64,000 nt of DNA from Acidovorax temperans (lineage in GTDB: Bacteria; Pseudomonadota; Gammaproteobacteria; Burkholderiales; Burkholderiaceae_C), in contig NZ_VFPV01000001.1 of assembly GCF_006716905.1 (NCBI RefSeq), forward strand, positions 611,501-675,500, given 5' to 3'. How positions within the stretch are numbered: the stretch's first letter is position 1; each line of letters opens with the position of its first letter. Of this stretch, positions 52,733 to 60,962 are shown piece by piece. The translations under genes were made by a program, and so were the position numbers. The notes under the pieces were generated by a model. The model worked only from the letters and a program-made list of their open reading frames with translations, was not told the origin of the DNA and made no database searches.

Positions 52733-53620
52733 ATGACTGTTGCCACCACCGTTCGCAAAGCCGTATTTCCCGTCGCTGGCCTGGGCACCCGTTTTCTGCC
52801 TGCCACCAAGGCGTCTCCGAAGGAAATGCTGCCCGTGGTTGACAAGCCGCTGATCCAGTACGCCGTGGGAGAGGCTTATGCCGCTGGCATCCGCCACATG
52901 ATCTTTGTGACCGGCCGCAGCAAGCGCGCCATCGAAGACCATTTCGACACGGCATATGAGCTGGAGGCCGAACTCGAAGCCGCCGGCAAGAAGGAACTGC
53001 TGGCGCTGGTGCGCTCCATCCAGCCCGACGACATGGACTGCGCGTTCGTGCGCCAGCCCCGCTCGCTGGGCCTGGGCCACGCCGTGTTGTGCGCCGAGCC
53101 GCTGGTGGGCAAGGAACCCTTTGCCGTGCTGCTGGCCGACGACCTGATGGTGGGCCCCCCAGGCGGCCAGCCTGTGCTGGCCCAGATGGCCACCGCCTTC
53201 CGCCAGCAAGGCCGCTCGGTCATCGCAGTGCAGGAAGTGCCGGAAGACCAGGTCCACAAATACGGCATCGTGGCCGGCGAGCCCGCTGGCGGCCCGCTGA
53301 TCCGCATTGAACGCATCGTGGAAAAGCCCAAGGCCGATGTCGCCCCCTCGCGCATGGGCGTGGCCGGCCGCTACATCCTCACGCCCGGCGTTTTCGACGA
53401 GATCCGCAACCAGCCACGCGGCGTGGGCGGCGAGATCCAGCTCACGGATGGCATTGCCCGCCTGATGCAGCACGAAGCCGTGTACGCCTTCCAGTACGAA
53501 GGCAAGCGCTACGACTGCGGCAGCAAAGAAGGCTTTCTGGAGGCCACGGTGGAACTGGCGTTGCAGCACCCACAAGTGGGCGCGACGTTCCGCAAATACC
53601 TCAAAGGGCTGAGCCTCTGA
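52733..53620 (+). CDS. galU: UTP-glucose-1-phosphate uridylyltransferase, 295 aa
   Basis: The ATG at 52733 follows TCAAGGAGTCTC, a strong site; the longer open frame lacks one. The nucleotidyl-transferase signature is [22 protein letters not shown] (residues about 11-32), followed by [10 protein letters not shown], the UTP/metal site [18 protein letters not shown] and the [12 protein letters not shown] sugar-binding segment. It makes UDP-glucose for exopolysaccharide, LPS and trehalose/galactose pathways. It is 97 bp after valS and probably transcribed with it or from its own promoter. Confidence 0.96.
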   Translation: MTVATTVRKAVFPVAGLGTRFLPATKASPKEMLPVVDKPLIQYAVGEAYAAGIRHMIFVTGRSKRAIEDHFDTAYELEAELEAAGKKELLALVRSIQPDDMDCAFVRQPRSLGLGHAVLCAEPLVGKEPFAVLLADDLMVGPPGGQPVLAQMATAFRQQGRSVIAVQEVPEDQVHKYGIVAGEPAGGPLIRIERIVEKPKADVAPSRMGVAGRYILTPGVFDEIRNQPRGVGGEIQLTDGIARLMQHEAVYAFQYEGKRYDCGSKEGFLEATVELALQHPQVGATFRKYLKGLSL

Positions 53621-53752
53621 AGCTGAGCGCACGCCGTACGCGCATGACCAGCGTGCACGGCGAGCTATTCAATTGCGTTGGCCGGGGATGGGCTTCCCGG
53701 CGCCCAACGCACGGTTCGGAACTGCAGGCGCAACCGTGCACCGCACCCACCC

Positions 53753-53986
53753 TTAGCGGCGGCGCAGAACGTGGATGAACTCTTCACCCACGGTTTGCTG
53801 CTCCACCAGCTCATTGCCCGTTTGCTTGGCAAACGCCTGGAAGTCGCGCACCGACCCCACATCGGTGGCCAATACCTTCAAGAGCTGGCCGCTGGCCATT
53901 TCTGCCAAGGCCTTTTTGGCTTTGAGAATGGGCAAAGGGCAGTTCAAGCCCCGGGTGTCGATTTCTTTGTGTGTTTCCATGGTCAT
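53753..53986 (-). CDS. TusA/SirA-like sulfur carrier protein, 77 aa
   Basis: The ATG at 53986 overlaps the Nudix stop (TGATG), supporting this start over the ATG at 53980. The family motif DTRGLNCPLPILKAKKAL contains the Cys (about residue 16) that carries persulfide sulfur, and the small alpha/beta fold ends in GEEFIHVLRRR. TusA proteins pass sulfur to tRNA thiolation or molybdenum-cofactor pathways. Coupling to a Nudix hydrolase gene is not the enteric arrangement, so the partner pathway is uncertain. Confidence 0.88.
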   Translation of the reverse strand: MTMETHKEIDTRGLNCPLPILKAKKALAEMASGQLLKVLATDVGSVRDFQAFAKQTGNELVEQQTVGEEFIHVLRRR

Positions 53987-54555
53987 CAATCCTTGCTCGG
54001 CAGGCCCAGCCCACGGCGCCGCTCTGCATTTTCTTCTTCGGTAAAAAACACTGGCTCGTGCCCTCGGGCGCGCAGCCAGTCGGCCAATGCGTAGCCTGTG
54101 CCAGCGGGCCAGCATTTGAGTTTGTCCAGATCGTACAGGCGATAGTCCACCAGTTCAGGGGACAGCTTCACCTGGCCTGTTGCCACGACATGGTAGGCAA
54201 TGATCACTTGGTTCATGCGCAAAAACTCGTAGGCTCCCACAAGTTTGGCACTCTGAACATCCAGGTTGGTTTCTTCCTTCACCTCGCGGGCAATGCCTTC
54301 CTGCGGCGACTCACCTGCCTCCATGAAGCCGGTGATCAATGCATACATTTTCTCTTGCCAGGCCGCATTGCGCGCCAGCAGGACCTGGCCATTCACCTCC
54401 ACGATGGCAGCCAACACGGGCGTGGGGTTGTTCCAGTGCGTCCACCCGCAAGCAGGGCAGCGCAAGCGCGCCTTGTCACCCCCGTCTTCCAACTGGGTGA
54501 TCCAGGCAAGGGCCGTGCCACAGTGGGTGCAGTAGCGGGTTTCATACTGGGTCAT
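53986..54555 (-). CDS. Nudix hydrolase with N-terminal zinc ribbon, 189 aa
   Basis: The ATG at 54555 is preferred (GGAAG six bases upstream). The zinc ribbon is CTHCG ... CPACGWTHW (residues about 8-45). The Nudix box is complete: GFMEAGESPQEGIAREVKEE. The layout resembles NADH pyrophosphatase NudC-like enzymes, which also have a zinc ribbon. These may decap NAD-RNA or cleave NADH, but the shorter length and missing NudC-specific SQPWPFPxS signature point to a different subfamily with an unknown substrate. Confidence 0.9.
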   Translation of the reverse strand: MTQYETRYCTHCGTALAWITQLEDGGDKARLRCPACGWTHWNNPTPVLAAIVEVNGQVLLARNAAWQEKMYALITGFMEAGESPQEGIAREVKEETNLDVQSAKLVGAYEFLRMNQVIIAYHVVATGQVKLSPELVDYRLYDLDKLKCWPAGTGYALADWLRARGHEPVFFTEEENAERRRGLGLPSKD

Positions 54556-54564
54556 GGGTGCTTC

Positions 54565-54615
54565 CAAAAAGATAGCTGACTGCGCTTATCCATCAAGCGC
54601 CAGAGCCATATTTCA
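54565..54615. repeat. Dispersed palindromic repeat, copy 6
   Basis: GATAGCTGACTGCGCTTATC ... AAGCGCCAGAGCCATATTT matches the family: left arm GATAGCTGACTGCGCTT, right arm AAGCGCCAGAGCCAT. It lies just upstream of the Nudix gene and beyond the cysM stop, so it could affect either transcript. Confidence 0.65.
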
Positions 54616-54669
54616 TTCAAAATTCAAACCCCAGCGCACCAGGCCATATCAAGATGGCCTGAGCCTGCT

Positions 54670-55572
54670 TCAGGCAGGAAACACCCCTGTAGAGAGGTAG
54701 CGATCGCCCCGGTCACACACCACAAAGACGATGGTGGCGTCTTGCTCACGCAGCGCGATCTGCTGGGCTACCCAGCAAGCGCCAGCGGCAGAAATCCCCG
54801 CGAAAATGCCTTCCTCACGGGCCAGGCGGCGGCACATTTCCTCGGCATCGTCCTGGCTCACGTACACCAGCTCGTCCACCGCACGCGGGTCGTAAATCTT
54901 GGGCAGGTATTCCTGCGGCCACTTGCGAATGCCCGGAATGCGCGAGCCTTCCTGAGGCTGGGCTCCGATGATCTGGATGCCCGGATTTTTCTCCTTGAGG
55001 TAACGCGACACCCCCGAGATGGTTCCAGTGGTTCCCATCGCACTCACAAAGTGCGTGACGCGTCCGCCCGTCTGCTCCCAAATTTCAGGTCCCGTCGTTT
55101 CGTAGTGGATGCGGGGGTTGTCCTCATTGCCGAACTGGTCCAGCACCTTGCCCTCTCCGCGCTTTTGCATGGCCTCAGCCAAGTCGCGGGCGTGCTCCAT
55201 GCCACCACTCTTGGGGGTCAGCACCAGCTCGGCACCAAAGGCCTTCATGGTCTGGGCCCGCTCAATCGACAAATCCTCAGGCATCACCAGCACCATGCGG
55301 TAGCCCTTAATGGCAGCAGCCATGGCCAGCGCAATGCCGGTGTTGCCCGACGTCGCTTCGATCAGCGTATCGCCCGGCCGAATGTCACCACGCTCCTCCG
55401 CACGGCGGATCATGGACAGCGCAGGCCGGTCCTTCACCGAGCCCGCAGGGTTGTTGCCTTCCAACTTGCCCAAAACCACATTGCCACGCGCCGCGTTTTC
55501 CTGCGCACCAATGCGCTGCAAGGCCACCAGTGGCGTGTTGCCAACCGCTTGTTCGATAGTTTGGTAATTCAT
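54670..55572 (-). CDS. cysM: Cysteine synthase B (CysM-type), 300 aa
   Basis: Start at the ATG at 55572 (MNYQTIEQAVGNTPLVALQR); the long upstream frame crosses a tRNA gene. The PLP lysine is in NNPAGSVKDRPA (Lys47), the substrate loop is EATSGNTGIALAM, and the PLP phosphate-binding loop is SAMGTTGTISGVSRYL. The sequence is closer to CysM than CysK (GACWVAQQIALREQ, DRGDRYLSTGVF). It forms cysteine from O-acetylserine with sulfide or thiosulfate. Confidence 0.95.
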   Translation of the reverse strand: MNYQTIEQAVGNTPLVALQRIGAQENAARGNVVLGKLEGNNPAGSVKDRPALSMIRRAEERGDIRPGDTLIEATSGNTGIALAMAAAIKGYRMVLVMPEDLSIERAQTMKAFGAELVLTPKSGGMEHARDLAEAMQKRGEGKVLDQFGNEDNPRIHYETTGPEIWEQTGGRVTHFVSAMGTTGTISGVSRYLKEKNPGIQIIGAQPQEGSRIPGIRKWPQEYLPKIYDPRAVDELVYVSQDDAEEMCRRLAREEGIFAGISAAGACWVAQQIALREQDATIVFVVCDRGDRYLSTGVFPA

Positions 55573-55613
55573 GGTCACTACTGTGCCATAATTTGCGTCT
55601 TCACAAATTACCC

Positions 55614-55698
55614 GCCCGGGTGGTGAAATTGGTAGACGCAGGGGACTCAAAATCCCCCGCCGCAAGGCGTGCCGGTTCGATTCCGGCCCCGGGCACCA
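55614..55698 (+). tRNA. tRNA-Leu (anticodon CAA)
   Basis: Eighty-five bases with encoded CCA. The acceptor stem GCCCGGG pairs with CCCGGGC, the anticodon loop is CTCAAAA between GGGGA and TCCCC (anticodon CAA), followed by a class II variable arm and T-arm GCCGGTTCGATTCCGGC. It is divergent from cysM. Confidence 0.97.
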
Positions 55699-55705
55699 TA
55701 GATAA

Positions 55706-55738
55706 GGCCGGAAGCTTCCACGAGCTTCCGGCCTTTTT
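55706..55738 (+). terminator. Rho-independent terminator after tRNA-Leu
   Basis: GGCCGGAAGCT (55706-55716) pairs with AGCTTCCGGCC (55723-55733), followed by TTTTTCTTTTT. A strong hairpin eight bases beyond the tRNA. Confidence 0.9.
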
Positions 55739-56125
55739 CTTTTTCCGCGGCGAAATGGGCTTTGGATGGCACGCGACTGTGGTGCGCGAGTGTCAGGGGC
55801 ACCACCACCTGAGGGCTTTGGCGCTGCCTCTCCCATCACCGTGCAGATCGGCGGCGCCCAACAGCCATACCCATCTGGTCACAAAGGTCAATGGCTCCAA
55901 GGCGGGTCCACTCCGCCGCCCAACAAGCTTCAGACATCGTGCTTTCAGCCACCTCGCCATGTGGCAGAGCGTAGCGAAAGCTGCGCCATGCCCATGCATC
56001 ACACGGGTCTGTGCGAGGAAACTTCTGCCCAGATGGCAAAGCGCACCCATGGTGAGCGAGGCGATGAAACTGCTCACCCGGAGCGACGGAATAACTCACC
56101 CAGTGTGATTGAACTTTCATCAAAA
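55739..56125. other. Noncoding stretch between tRNA-Leu and the IS1595 insertion
   Basis: Short open frames on both strands have no recognisable family and unconvincing composition. The last 40 bp become AT-rich and lead into half of a LexA box. It is likely the upstream region of the small gene at 57261 before the IS entered. Confidence 0.5.
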
Positions 56126-56140
56126 TACTGTATATTTAAA

Positions 56141-57226
56141 AGGGGTATCTATTTAGCTCCAGTGGCATCAGAATAGCTGGATGGAAACCCAGATGCTAAC
56201 GCCAACTCCTGGACGGGACTACCCCCGCACCTGGAACGAATTTCTTGACTGGTTTGCCACCGAAGAGGCTTGCCAGGCGTTCCTGGAGAAGCTTCGGTGG
56301 CCCCAAGGCTTCGTCTGCCCGCGTTGCGGCAACGCTGGCGATGTGTACCGCGCCAGCCGCACCCGCCTGATGTGCCGCTCATGCCAGTACCAAGGCACAG
56401 TGACATCTGGAACCATCTTTGACAAGACGCGCACACCGCTGCGTGTCTGGCTGGCTGCAGCTTGGTACCTGACCAATCAGAAACAAGGCGTGAGCGCCCT
56501 GGGGCTGCAGCGCGTATTGGGTTTGGGGAGCTACCAGACCGCCTGGACCATGCTGCACCGGTTTCGACGTGCCATGGTCCGCCCGGGTCGGGACAAGCTC
56601 AAGGGGCTTGTGGAGGTGGATGAAACGTACCTGTCCATCACGGATCGCAAGAATCCCGCCACCCCTGCAGGGCGCAAGAGCAGTACCACCAAAGTGTTGA
56701 TGGTCATGGCGGTGGAGATCGTGGAGCCCAAGGGGTTTGGGCGCATCCGGTTACGCCGCATTGACCGAGACGCCGCCACCCACGTAATCCCCTTTGTGCA
56801 GGAGGTGGTCGAGCCTGGAGCCCAGGTACGCACGGATGGTTCGGCGGCATACCGCGCTCTGGGAGAACTGGGTTACACCCACCAGCGCACCGTCATGCTC
56901 GGCTCAGGCGTACCTGCCCATGTCTCCATGGCGGGAGTGCACCGGGTCGCCTCACTGGTACAGCGCTGGGTGCTGGGAACACATCATGGCTCTGTACAGC
57001 CAGACCACCTGGACGCCTATCTCGATGAATTCGTGTTCCGTTTCAACCGGCGCACATCCAACTCACGCGGGATGCTGTTTTACCGCTTGCTGCAGCAAGC
57101 GGTGGTTACGCCGCCAGTGACGTATGGGGATGTCGTGAGCAAGAACACCGGGGAGAGCCAATCGGATACCATTGCTGGATGAAATCACAGTATCAACGGG
57201 GCTGCTGGAGCTAAATAGATACCCCT
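56141..57226 (+). mobile_element. 1086-bp IS1595-family element
   Basis: Terminal repeats are 22 bp and perfect, beginning AGGGGTATCTATTTAGCTCC. They are flanked by direct copies of TATATTTAAA (56131-56140 and 57227-57236). The AT-rich target is the centre of a LexA box. Confidence 0.92.
56181..57182 (+). CDS. IS1595-family transposase, 333 aa
   Basis: The start is the ATG at 56181, or the in-frame ATG at 56193. An N-terminal zinc ribbon (CPRCGNAGDVYRASRTRLMC, then RSCQYQGTVTSGTIFDKTR) is followed by the ISXO2-like DDE/DDN domain: Asp in GLVEVDETYLS, Asp in RTDGSAAYRAL, and the Asn/Glu region EFVFRFNRRTSNSRG. Length and zinc ribbon are standard for the family and the frame is complete. Confidence 0.95.
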   Translation: METQMLTPTPGRDYPRTWNEFLDWFATEEACQAFLEKLRWPQGFVCPRCGNAGDVYRASRTRLMCRSCQYQGTVTSGTIFDKTRTPLRVWLAAAWYLTNQKQGVSALGLQRVLGLGSYQTAWTMLHRFRRAMVRPGRDKLKGLVEVDETYLSITDRKNPATPAGRKSSTTKVLMVMAVEIVEPKGFGRIRLRRIDRDAATHVIPFVQEVVEPGAQVRTDGSAAYRALGELGYTHQRTVMLGSGVPAHVSMAGVHRVASLVQRWVLGTHHGSVQPDHLDAYLDEFVFRFNRRTSNSRGMLFYRLLQQAVVTPPVTYGDVVSKNTGESQSDTIAG

Positions 57227-57260
57227 TATATTTAAACAGTATTTATCAAGGAGTTCGACC

Positions 57261-57569
57261 ATGGAAGTGATTGATACGCTGTACACCGTCACCCTGCAAG
57301 ACTGCCCCGATGAGGTGCCAGAGCGGGCGCGCGCGCAAGCCGAGGCACGTTATGCCAAGGCCTTGGAGCAGGCGCTTGGAGGTCCGGAAGAAGTGGCTGC
57401 CGCGCTGGACACGATGTCGGGGCTGGAGGGTGCTGCCGACGAAGATATTTCGCAAGCAGACCTGGAACTGGCAGCACGCTGGGCCAAGGCTTGCACCGCT
57501 GCGAGGCAGGCGGGATTTCGCGACCTGGGTGAAGCAGAGTGCATGTACTTTGATGTGCGCCTGTCCTGA
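57261..57569 (+). CDS. Hypothetical acidic protein, 102 aa, formerly behind a LexA box
   Basis: The ATG at 57261 has a good site (CAAGGAG). The protein is acidic and mostly helical (LEQALGGPEEVAAALDTMSG, DLELAARWAKACTAARQAG) with two Cys residues (DCPDE, AECMY) and no signal or membrane helix. I recognise no family. A reconstructed SOS box directly upstream suggests that it was DNA-damage-inducible before the IS1595 element split the box. It may now be unregulated or read from the IS. Confidence 0.6.
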   Translation: MEVIDTLYTVTLQDCPDEVPERARAQAEARYAKALEQALGGPEEVAAALDTMSGLEGAADEDISQADLELAARWAKACTAARQAGFRDLGEAECMYFDVRLS

Positions 57570-57864
57570 CGCGTGACATGGGCATGAAGGGTCTTGAGGA
57601 ATGCGTTGCCGCTCCTGCAAGCCCCTTCCAGCGGGTCCATTCACCAACGGTGGGGGATGAACAGTAAGCAGGTGCGCATCCAGCCGCAGAGCTCAGATAC
57701 AAATCGCGACAACGCGATGCCCCGATGCGAACTTGTCTGACACATGGAACTGCGGGCTTTTGGTGGAATCTCACCCACTGGCTATTGAGGCCAGAGTGGG
57801 ATGGACCATTGAGGCCCCCGCGTCCCCAATCAACGGTGTTCACACCCTTTGAAGGAGCAACGCC

Positions 57865-58047
57865 ATGACATCCAGTCACCTCTCTTCGCAAGCCGTTGCT
57901 TTGCTGGCATTTGTTGCCACGGTGACTTTGGCACTCGTGGCAGCCCTGGTGGGCTCCGCGCCCGATTGGGTTGTGCAGTCGGCAGACTCTCTGCCGCTGC
58001 TCCCTGGGCAACTGGACATGCTTTTACCTGTAGAACCTGCACGCTGA
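57865..58047 (+). CDS. Small hypothetical single-helix membrane protein, 60 aa
   Basis: The ATG at 57865 follows GAAGGAGCAACGCC, a strong ribosome-binding site. Residues 10-30 (AVALLAFVATVTLALVAALV) form one clear membrane helix. The tail is short and acidic (QSADSLPLLPGQLDML). No family is recognised. The leader of about 290 bp upstream (57570-57864) holds no other gene. A strong site plus a clean helix makes a real small protein likely. Confidence 0.55.
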   Translation: MTSSHLSSQAVALLAFVATVTLALVAALVGSAPDWVVQSADSLPLLPGQLDMLLPVEPAR

Positions 58048-58122
58048 GTGGCTAACACAGCGCTGTGCAGACCACCGCTTACACGCTGAGCTGAAGCCGC
58101 AGATCCCCTGGGCTTGATGCCT

Positions 58123-58869
58123 TCAAGGAGCCATCAGAGCCAATCGCCTGCGGGCTTGCGCTGCGGCTTCTGCGTCCCCTGCGACCTGGGCCAGATCAGC
58201 CTGCACGGTCAGCCATGCCATCAGGGGGCGTCGCCAGCCCTGGGCTGAAGCGGTGTCTACGGCCACGGCAGCCACTTCGCGCCCGGCCTGCCCTGCACGG
58301 AACAAGGTGCCAGCGGCCACCAGGCGCGAGAGGGGATCTTCCACCCCCTTGAGCACGGCCGCAGCGTTGGCAGCACTCGACTGCGCCAAGGCGGTAGCCA
58401 CCGGGCGCTGCGCAGGCGGCAACAAAGCCAGTTCATCAGCTGCCAAGGGGCGGCCCAGCAGGTAATTGGCATAGGCTTTTTCAGGGCCTGCGGCATCCTG
58501 CTGCAGGGCCTCAAAGGGCGGGCAAGCTTGCGTCAGCGCCAAGCTGGCTGCCTGCGCCGCACAGCGCAACAGTTCTGCCCGGGCCACCAGGTCCAGCCGG
58601 CCAGTGCTGGCGAGCTCTCGGCGTACACGTGTCCATTCCTGCCCCTCTACCCGGCTGTTGCCTGTCAGGTAGGCCTGCAAGGCCTTTTCGGTGGAGCCGT
58701 GCGCATTCATCTGCCAGTCTGGGATGGCGGGCTTGCTGGAACAAGCTGCCAGGGCAGTGCATACCAGCAGCGGGGCCCAAACGGTGCGCAGGCGGGGCGC
58801 AGACGGGCTGGAAGGCGGGCATATCCAGCGGGGCCAGGCAGTCAGAAAAAAACAAGTGCGCTGTGTCAT
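58123..58869 (-). CDS. Hypothetical lipoprotein downstream of the MCE gene, 248 aa
   Basis: The ATG at 58869 overlaps the mlaD-like stop (ATGA). A long N-region precedes a lipobox (VCTALAACSS, Cys43), so a later start is possible. The mature part is helical, Ala/Leu-rich (GPEKAYANYLLGRPLAADEL), and does not resemble the PqiC/ABC auxiliary lipoprotein I would expect here. As the third gene of the MCE operon it probably sits in the outer membrane facing the MCE protein. Its role in lipid transfer is inferred from position only. Confidence 0.7.
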   Translation of the reverse strand: MTQRTCFFLTAWPRWICPPSSPSAPRLRTVWAPLLVCTALAACSSKPAIPDWQMNAHGSTEKALQAYLTGNSRVEGQEWTRVRRELASTGRLDLVARAELLRCAAQAASLALTQACPPFEALQQDAAGPEKAYANYLLGRPLAADELALLPPAQRPVATALAQSSAANAAAVLKGVEDPLSRLVAAGTLFRAGQAGREVAAVAVDTASAQGWRRPLMAWLTVQADLAQVAGDAEAAAQARRRLALMAP

Positions 58870-59900
58870 GGCAGTCGGATTTCGGTGTCGCGCGCAAAAG
58901 GCCATTTGCGCTGGATTTCGTTCACCAGGCTTTCCACCTTGCGCAGGTTGCTTTCCACATCGGCGCGCAAGGCGCCCAGGTCGGTGGTGGCTTCGCGGGT
59001 GTTGGCGCCGATGGCCTGAGCCTCCACCAGCACCGCATCCACCTTCTTGAGGCTGTTGCGCGTCTCGGCCAGCAAGGCATTGAGCTGCCCGACCGAGGCC
59101 CGCAGGTCAGGCACCAGCGCGTCTTTGCCGTTTTCACCAAACACCTGGCGATCGGCCTGCTTGGCCAGGCCATCCAGGCGCGCCAGCAGGGTGTTGGTGC
59201 GCTCCAGCGTGGTGATGATTTTTCGGGCATCGGCTTCGTTGCCCATCAGCACGCCCAGGGCGCCACCGGGGCCGTTCAGCCGCTGGGTCAGGGCCTGCAC
59301 GTTGGTCAAGCTGCTGCCCAGGGCCGCGTCTTGCGCGGTGAGGGCATTGAGGTTGCCCAACAGTTCACGGGCAGATGCCATCAACTGCGGAATCTCGGCC
59401 GTGGCATCACCGCGCAGCACGGGGCGCACGGCACCGGCAGGCAGCGGTGGGTCGGTCAGGATGCCGCTGTACGCGCGGATGTTGGTGCCCCCCACCACGC
59501 CGCGCACCAGCGTGAACACGCTGGACTCGCGCAGCCAGTGCGCATCTTTCTGGGCCACATCCACCACGATGCGGGCGTTGCCGGTTTCGGCCAGTTCAAT
59601 GCGGCGCACGCGGCCGATGGGAAAGCCCGAGAACGTCATGTCCATGCCCACCACCACGCCTTCGGAATCATCGGCAGTGAGCACCAGGGTTTGCGTGGGC
59701 TCGAACGCGCCCCGCGCATACAGCAGGTACAGGCCGGACCCCACGATCAACGCCAGCGTGAACAGCAGCAGCATCGCGGCCTTCAGCTCCAGATAGGCCA
59801 CGGGGCGCAGGGATTCCACATGCGCAGCATCGGCAGCGATGGGCGTGCCCGCCGGATCGGGTGGTGCAGCAGAGGGGGGCGGGGGTACGGAAGGGTTCAT
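58866..59900 (-). CDS. MlaD/MCE-domain protein, 344 aa
   Basis: Start at the ATG at 59900 (MNPSVPPPPSAAPPDPAGTP). A Pro-rich cytoplasmic tail is followed by one membrane helix (about residues 40-60, LKAAMLLLFTLALIVGSGL). The MCE domain (LVLTADDSEGVVVGMDMTFSG, FPIGRVRRIEL) comes next, then a long helical C-terminal region (NALTAQDAALGSSLTNVQAL, ALLAETRNSLKKVD) suitable for a tunnel-forming or needle-like assembly. It would carry phospholipids or other lipids across the periplasm with the MlaE-type permease encoded upstream. Confidence 0.9.
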   Translation of the reverse strand: MNPSVPPPPSAAPPDPAGTPIAADAAHVESLRPVAYLELKAAMLLLFTLALIVGSGLYLLYARGAFEPTQTLVLTADDSEGVVVGMDMTFSGFPIGRVRRIELAETGNARIVVDVAQKDAHWLRESSVFTLVRGVVGGTNIRAYSGILTDPPLPAGAVRPVLRGDATAEIPQLMASARELLGNLNALTAQDAALGSSLTNVQALTQRLNGPGGALGVLMGNEADARKIITTLERTNTLLARLDGLAKQADRQVFGENGKDALVPDLRASVGQLNALLAETRNSLKKVDAVLVEAQAIGANTREATTDLGALRADVESNLRKVESLVNEIQRKWPFARDTEIRLP

Positions 59901-59967
59901 GGCAAACAATCTGTACGGCCCCAACGGGCCGGGGATGGTGGGGGCATGGTCTGGTTCAGGGGCCGCA

Positions 59968-60768
59968 TCAGTAGTAGTTCCCCACCAGCGAGCCGATTTC
60001 GATCAGCAGCAACACAGCAAACATGCGCGCCAGCCCGCCCAGCTCTGAATCGGGCTGGGTGCGCTCGCCCGTGTCGTACAACCCGGCGGCCATGGGGATG
60101 AGCGCCACCGCCAGGCTGAACAGCACGGTTTTGATGACGAAGACCAGCGTGACCGCAGGCGCAAACACATGCCCAAACATGCGCGTGTAGCTGGGCAGGC
60201 CCGCCAGGCTGAAGCCATACACGCCGAGGTAAGCCAACACCAGGGCGACCACGCAGCTCAACGCCGCCAGGGTGATACAGGCAAACACGCCCGCTACGGC
60301 GCGGGGCAGCAGTTCCACACGAATGGGGTCAGCCCCCGCATTGCTCAGGCGGGCCAGGTGGCCAGACTGGCGCAGCAGCGCCAGCTGCGTGCCGTTGGGT
60401 ATGGTGCAGCGCATGGCAACGAACAGCGCAGCCGTCAAAGGGATCAGCTCCAGCACCAGCACGCGGATCACCATCTCCAGCGCGTAGCGCGACAAGCCAT
60501 AGCTGATGGCCGTGACGACCACGATGCGCGTGAGCACCAGGCTGATGAGCGCTGCCAGCACGGTAAAACCCAGCAGCACGGGGGCAGTGTCCAGGTACAG
60601 ATGGCGTGCCAGAGCGCGCCGGGTGACCTTGCCATAACTGGACGGCGACAGCACCAGCACACACACCACGGCACCCAGGTACAAGATGCGCCACCAGGCC
60701 AGCGCCCAGCGCCGCACCACGCCCCAGGCGAGTTCGGGCAGGGAAAGGCCGGGCAAGCGCGAAATCAT
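59968..60768 (-). CDS. MlaE-type ABC permease, 266 aa
   Basis: Start at the ATG at 60768 (MISRLPGLSLPELAWGV). Five to six membrane helices with the MlaE family pattern, including the MVIRVLVLELIPLTAALFVAMR segment and the basic ATPase-contacting loop just before (SRYALE). It has 68 bp to the MCE gene. The ATPase gene that normally accompanies MlaE/MlaD is not here, so energy must come from an ATPase encoded elsewhere, or the locus has lost it. Confidence 0.88.
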   Translation of the reverse strand: MISRLPGLSLPELAWGVVRRWALAWWRILYLGAVVCVLVLSPSSYGKVTRRALARHLYLDTAPVLLGFTVLAALISLVLTRIVVVTAISYGLSRYALEMVIRVLVLELIPLTAALFVAMRCTIPNGTQLALLRQSGHLARLSNAGADPIRVELLPRAVAGVFACITLAALSCVVALVLAYLGVYGFSLAGLPSYTRMFGHVFAPAVTLVFVIKTVLFSLAVALIPMAAGLYDTGERTQPDSELGGLARMFAVLLLIEIGSLVGNYY

Positions 60769-60830
60769 GGCTGGATCATAGCGGTGCACCGGGCCACACC
60801 GTGTTTCAGGCAGGGGGCGATGACATCAAA

Positions 60831-60879
60831 CGTTTTTGGCCTCCAGCGCTTACCCATCAAGCGCTCCCAGCTATCAAAA
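60831..60879. repeat. Dispersed palindromic repeat, copy 7
   Basis: TTTTTGGCCTCCAGCGCTTA, then CCATCAAGCGCTCCCAGCTA: arms CAGCGCTT and AAGCGCT with the AGCTATCAAAA border. It lies between the permease gene and the convergent MerR-type gene's far end. Confidence 0.65.
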
Positions 60880-60962
60880 CAGAAGCACACAAAGCACTTT
60901 GAAACATGCGCATGGCGCGCCGCCTGCCCTGGCTGTTGGCAAAGTTGCCGTCACGCCTCGCA

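Larger units (their letters stand above)
56126..57241 (+). promoter_or_regulatory. LexA (SOS) box split by an IS1595-family element
   Basis: The left piece is TACTGTATATTTAAA (56126-56140) and the right piece TATATTTAAACAGTA (57227-57241). Removing the IS and one copy of the duplicated TATATTTAAA restores TACTGTATATTTAAACAGTA. That has the CTGT-N8-ACAG core, matches the Escherichia coli SOS consensus at 18 of 20 positions, and lies 19 bp before the ATG of the downstream gene. Confidence 0.75.

Noticed and set aside
55593-56108. 171-codon plus-strand frame starting before tRNA-Leu
   Set aside because: It reads straight through a well-folded tRNA and its terminator.
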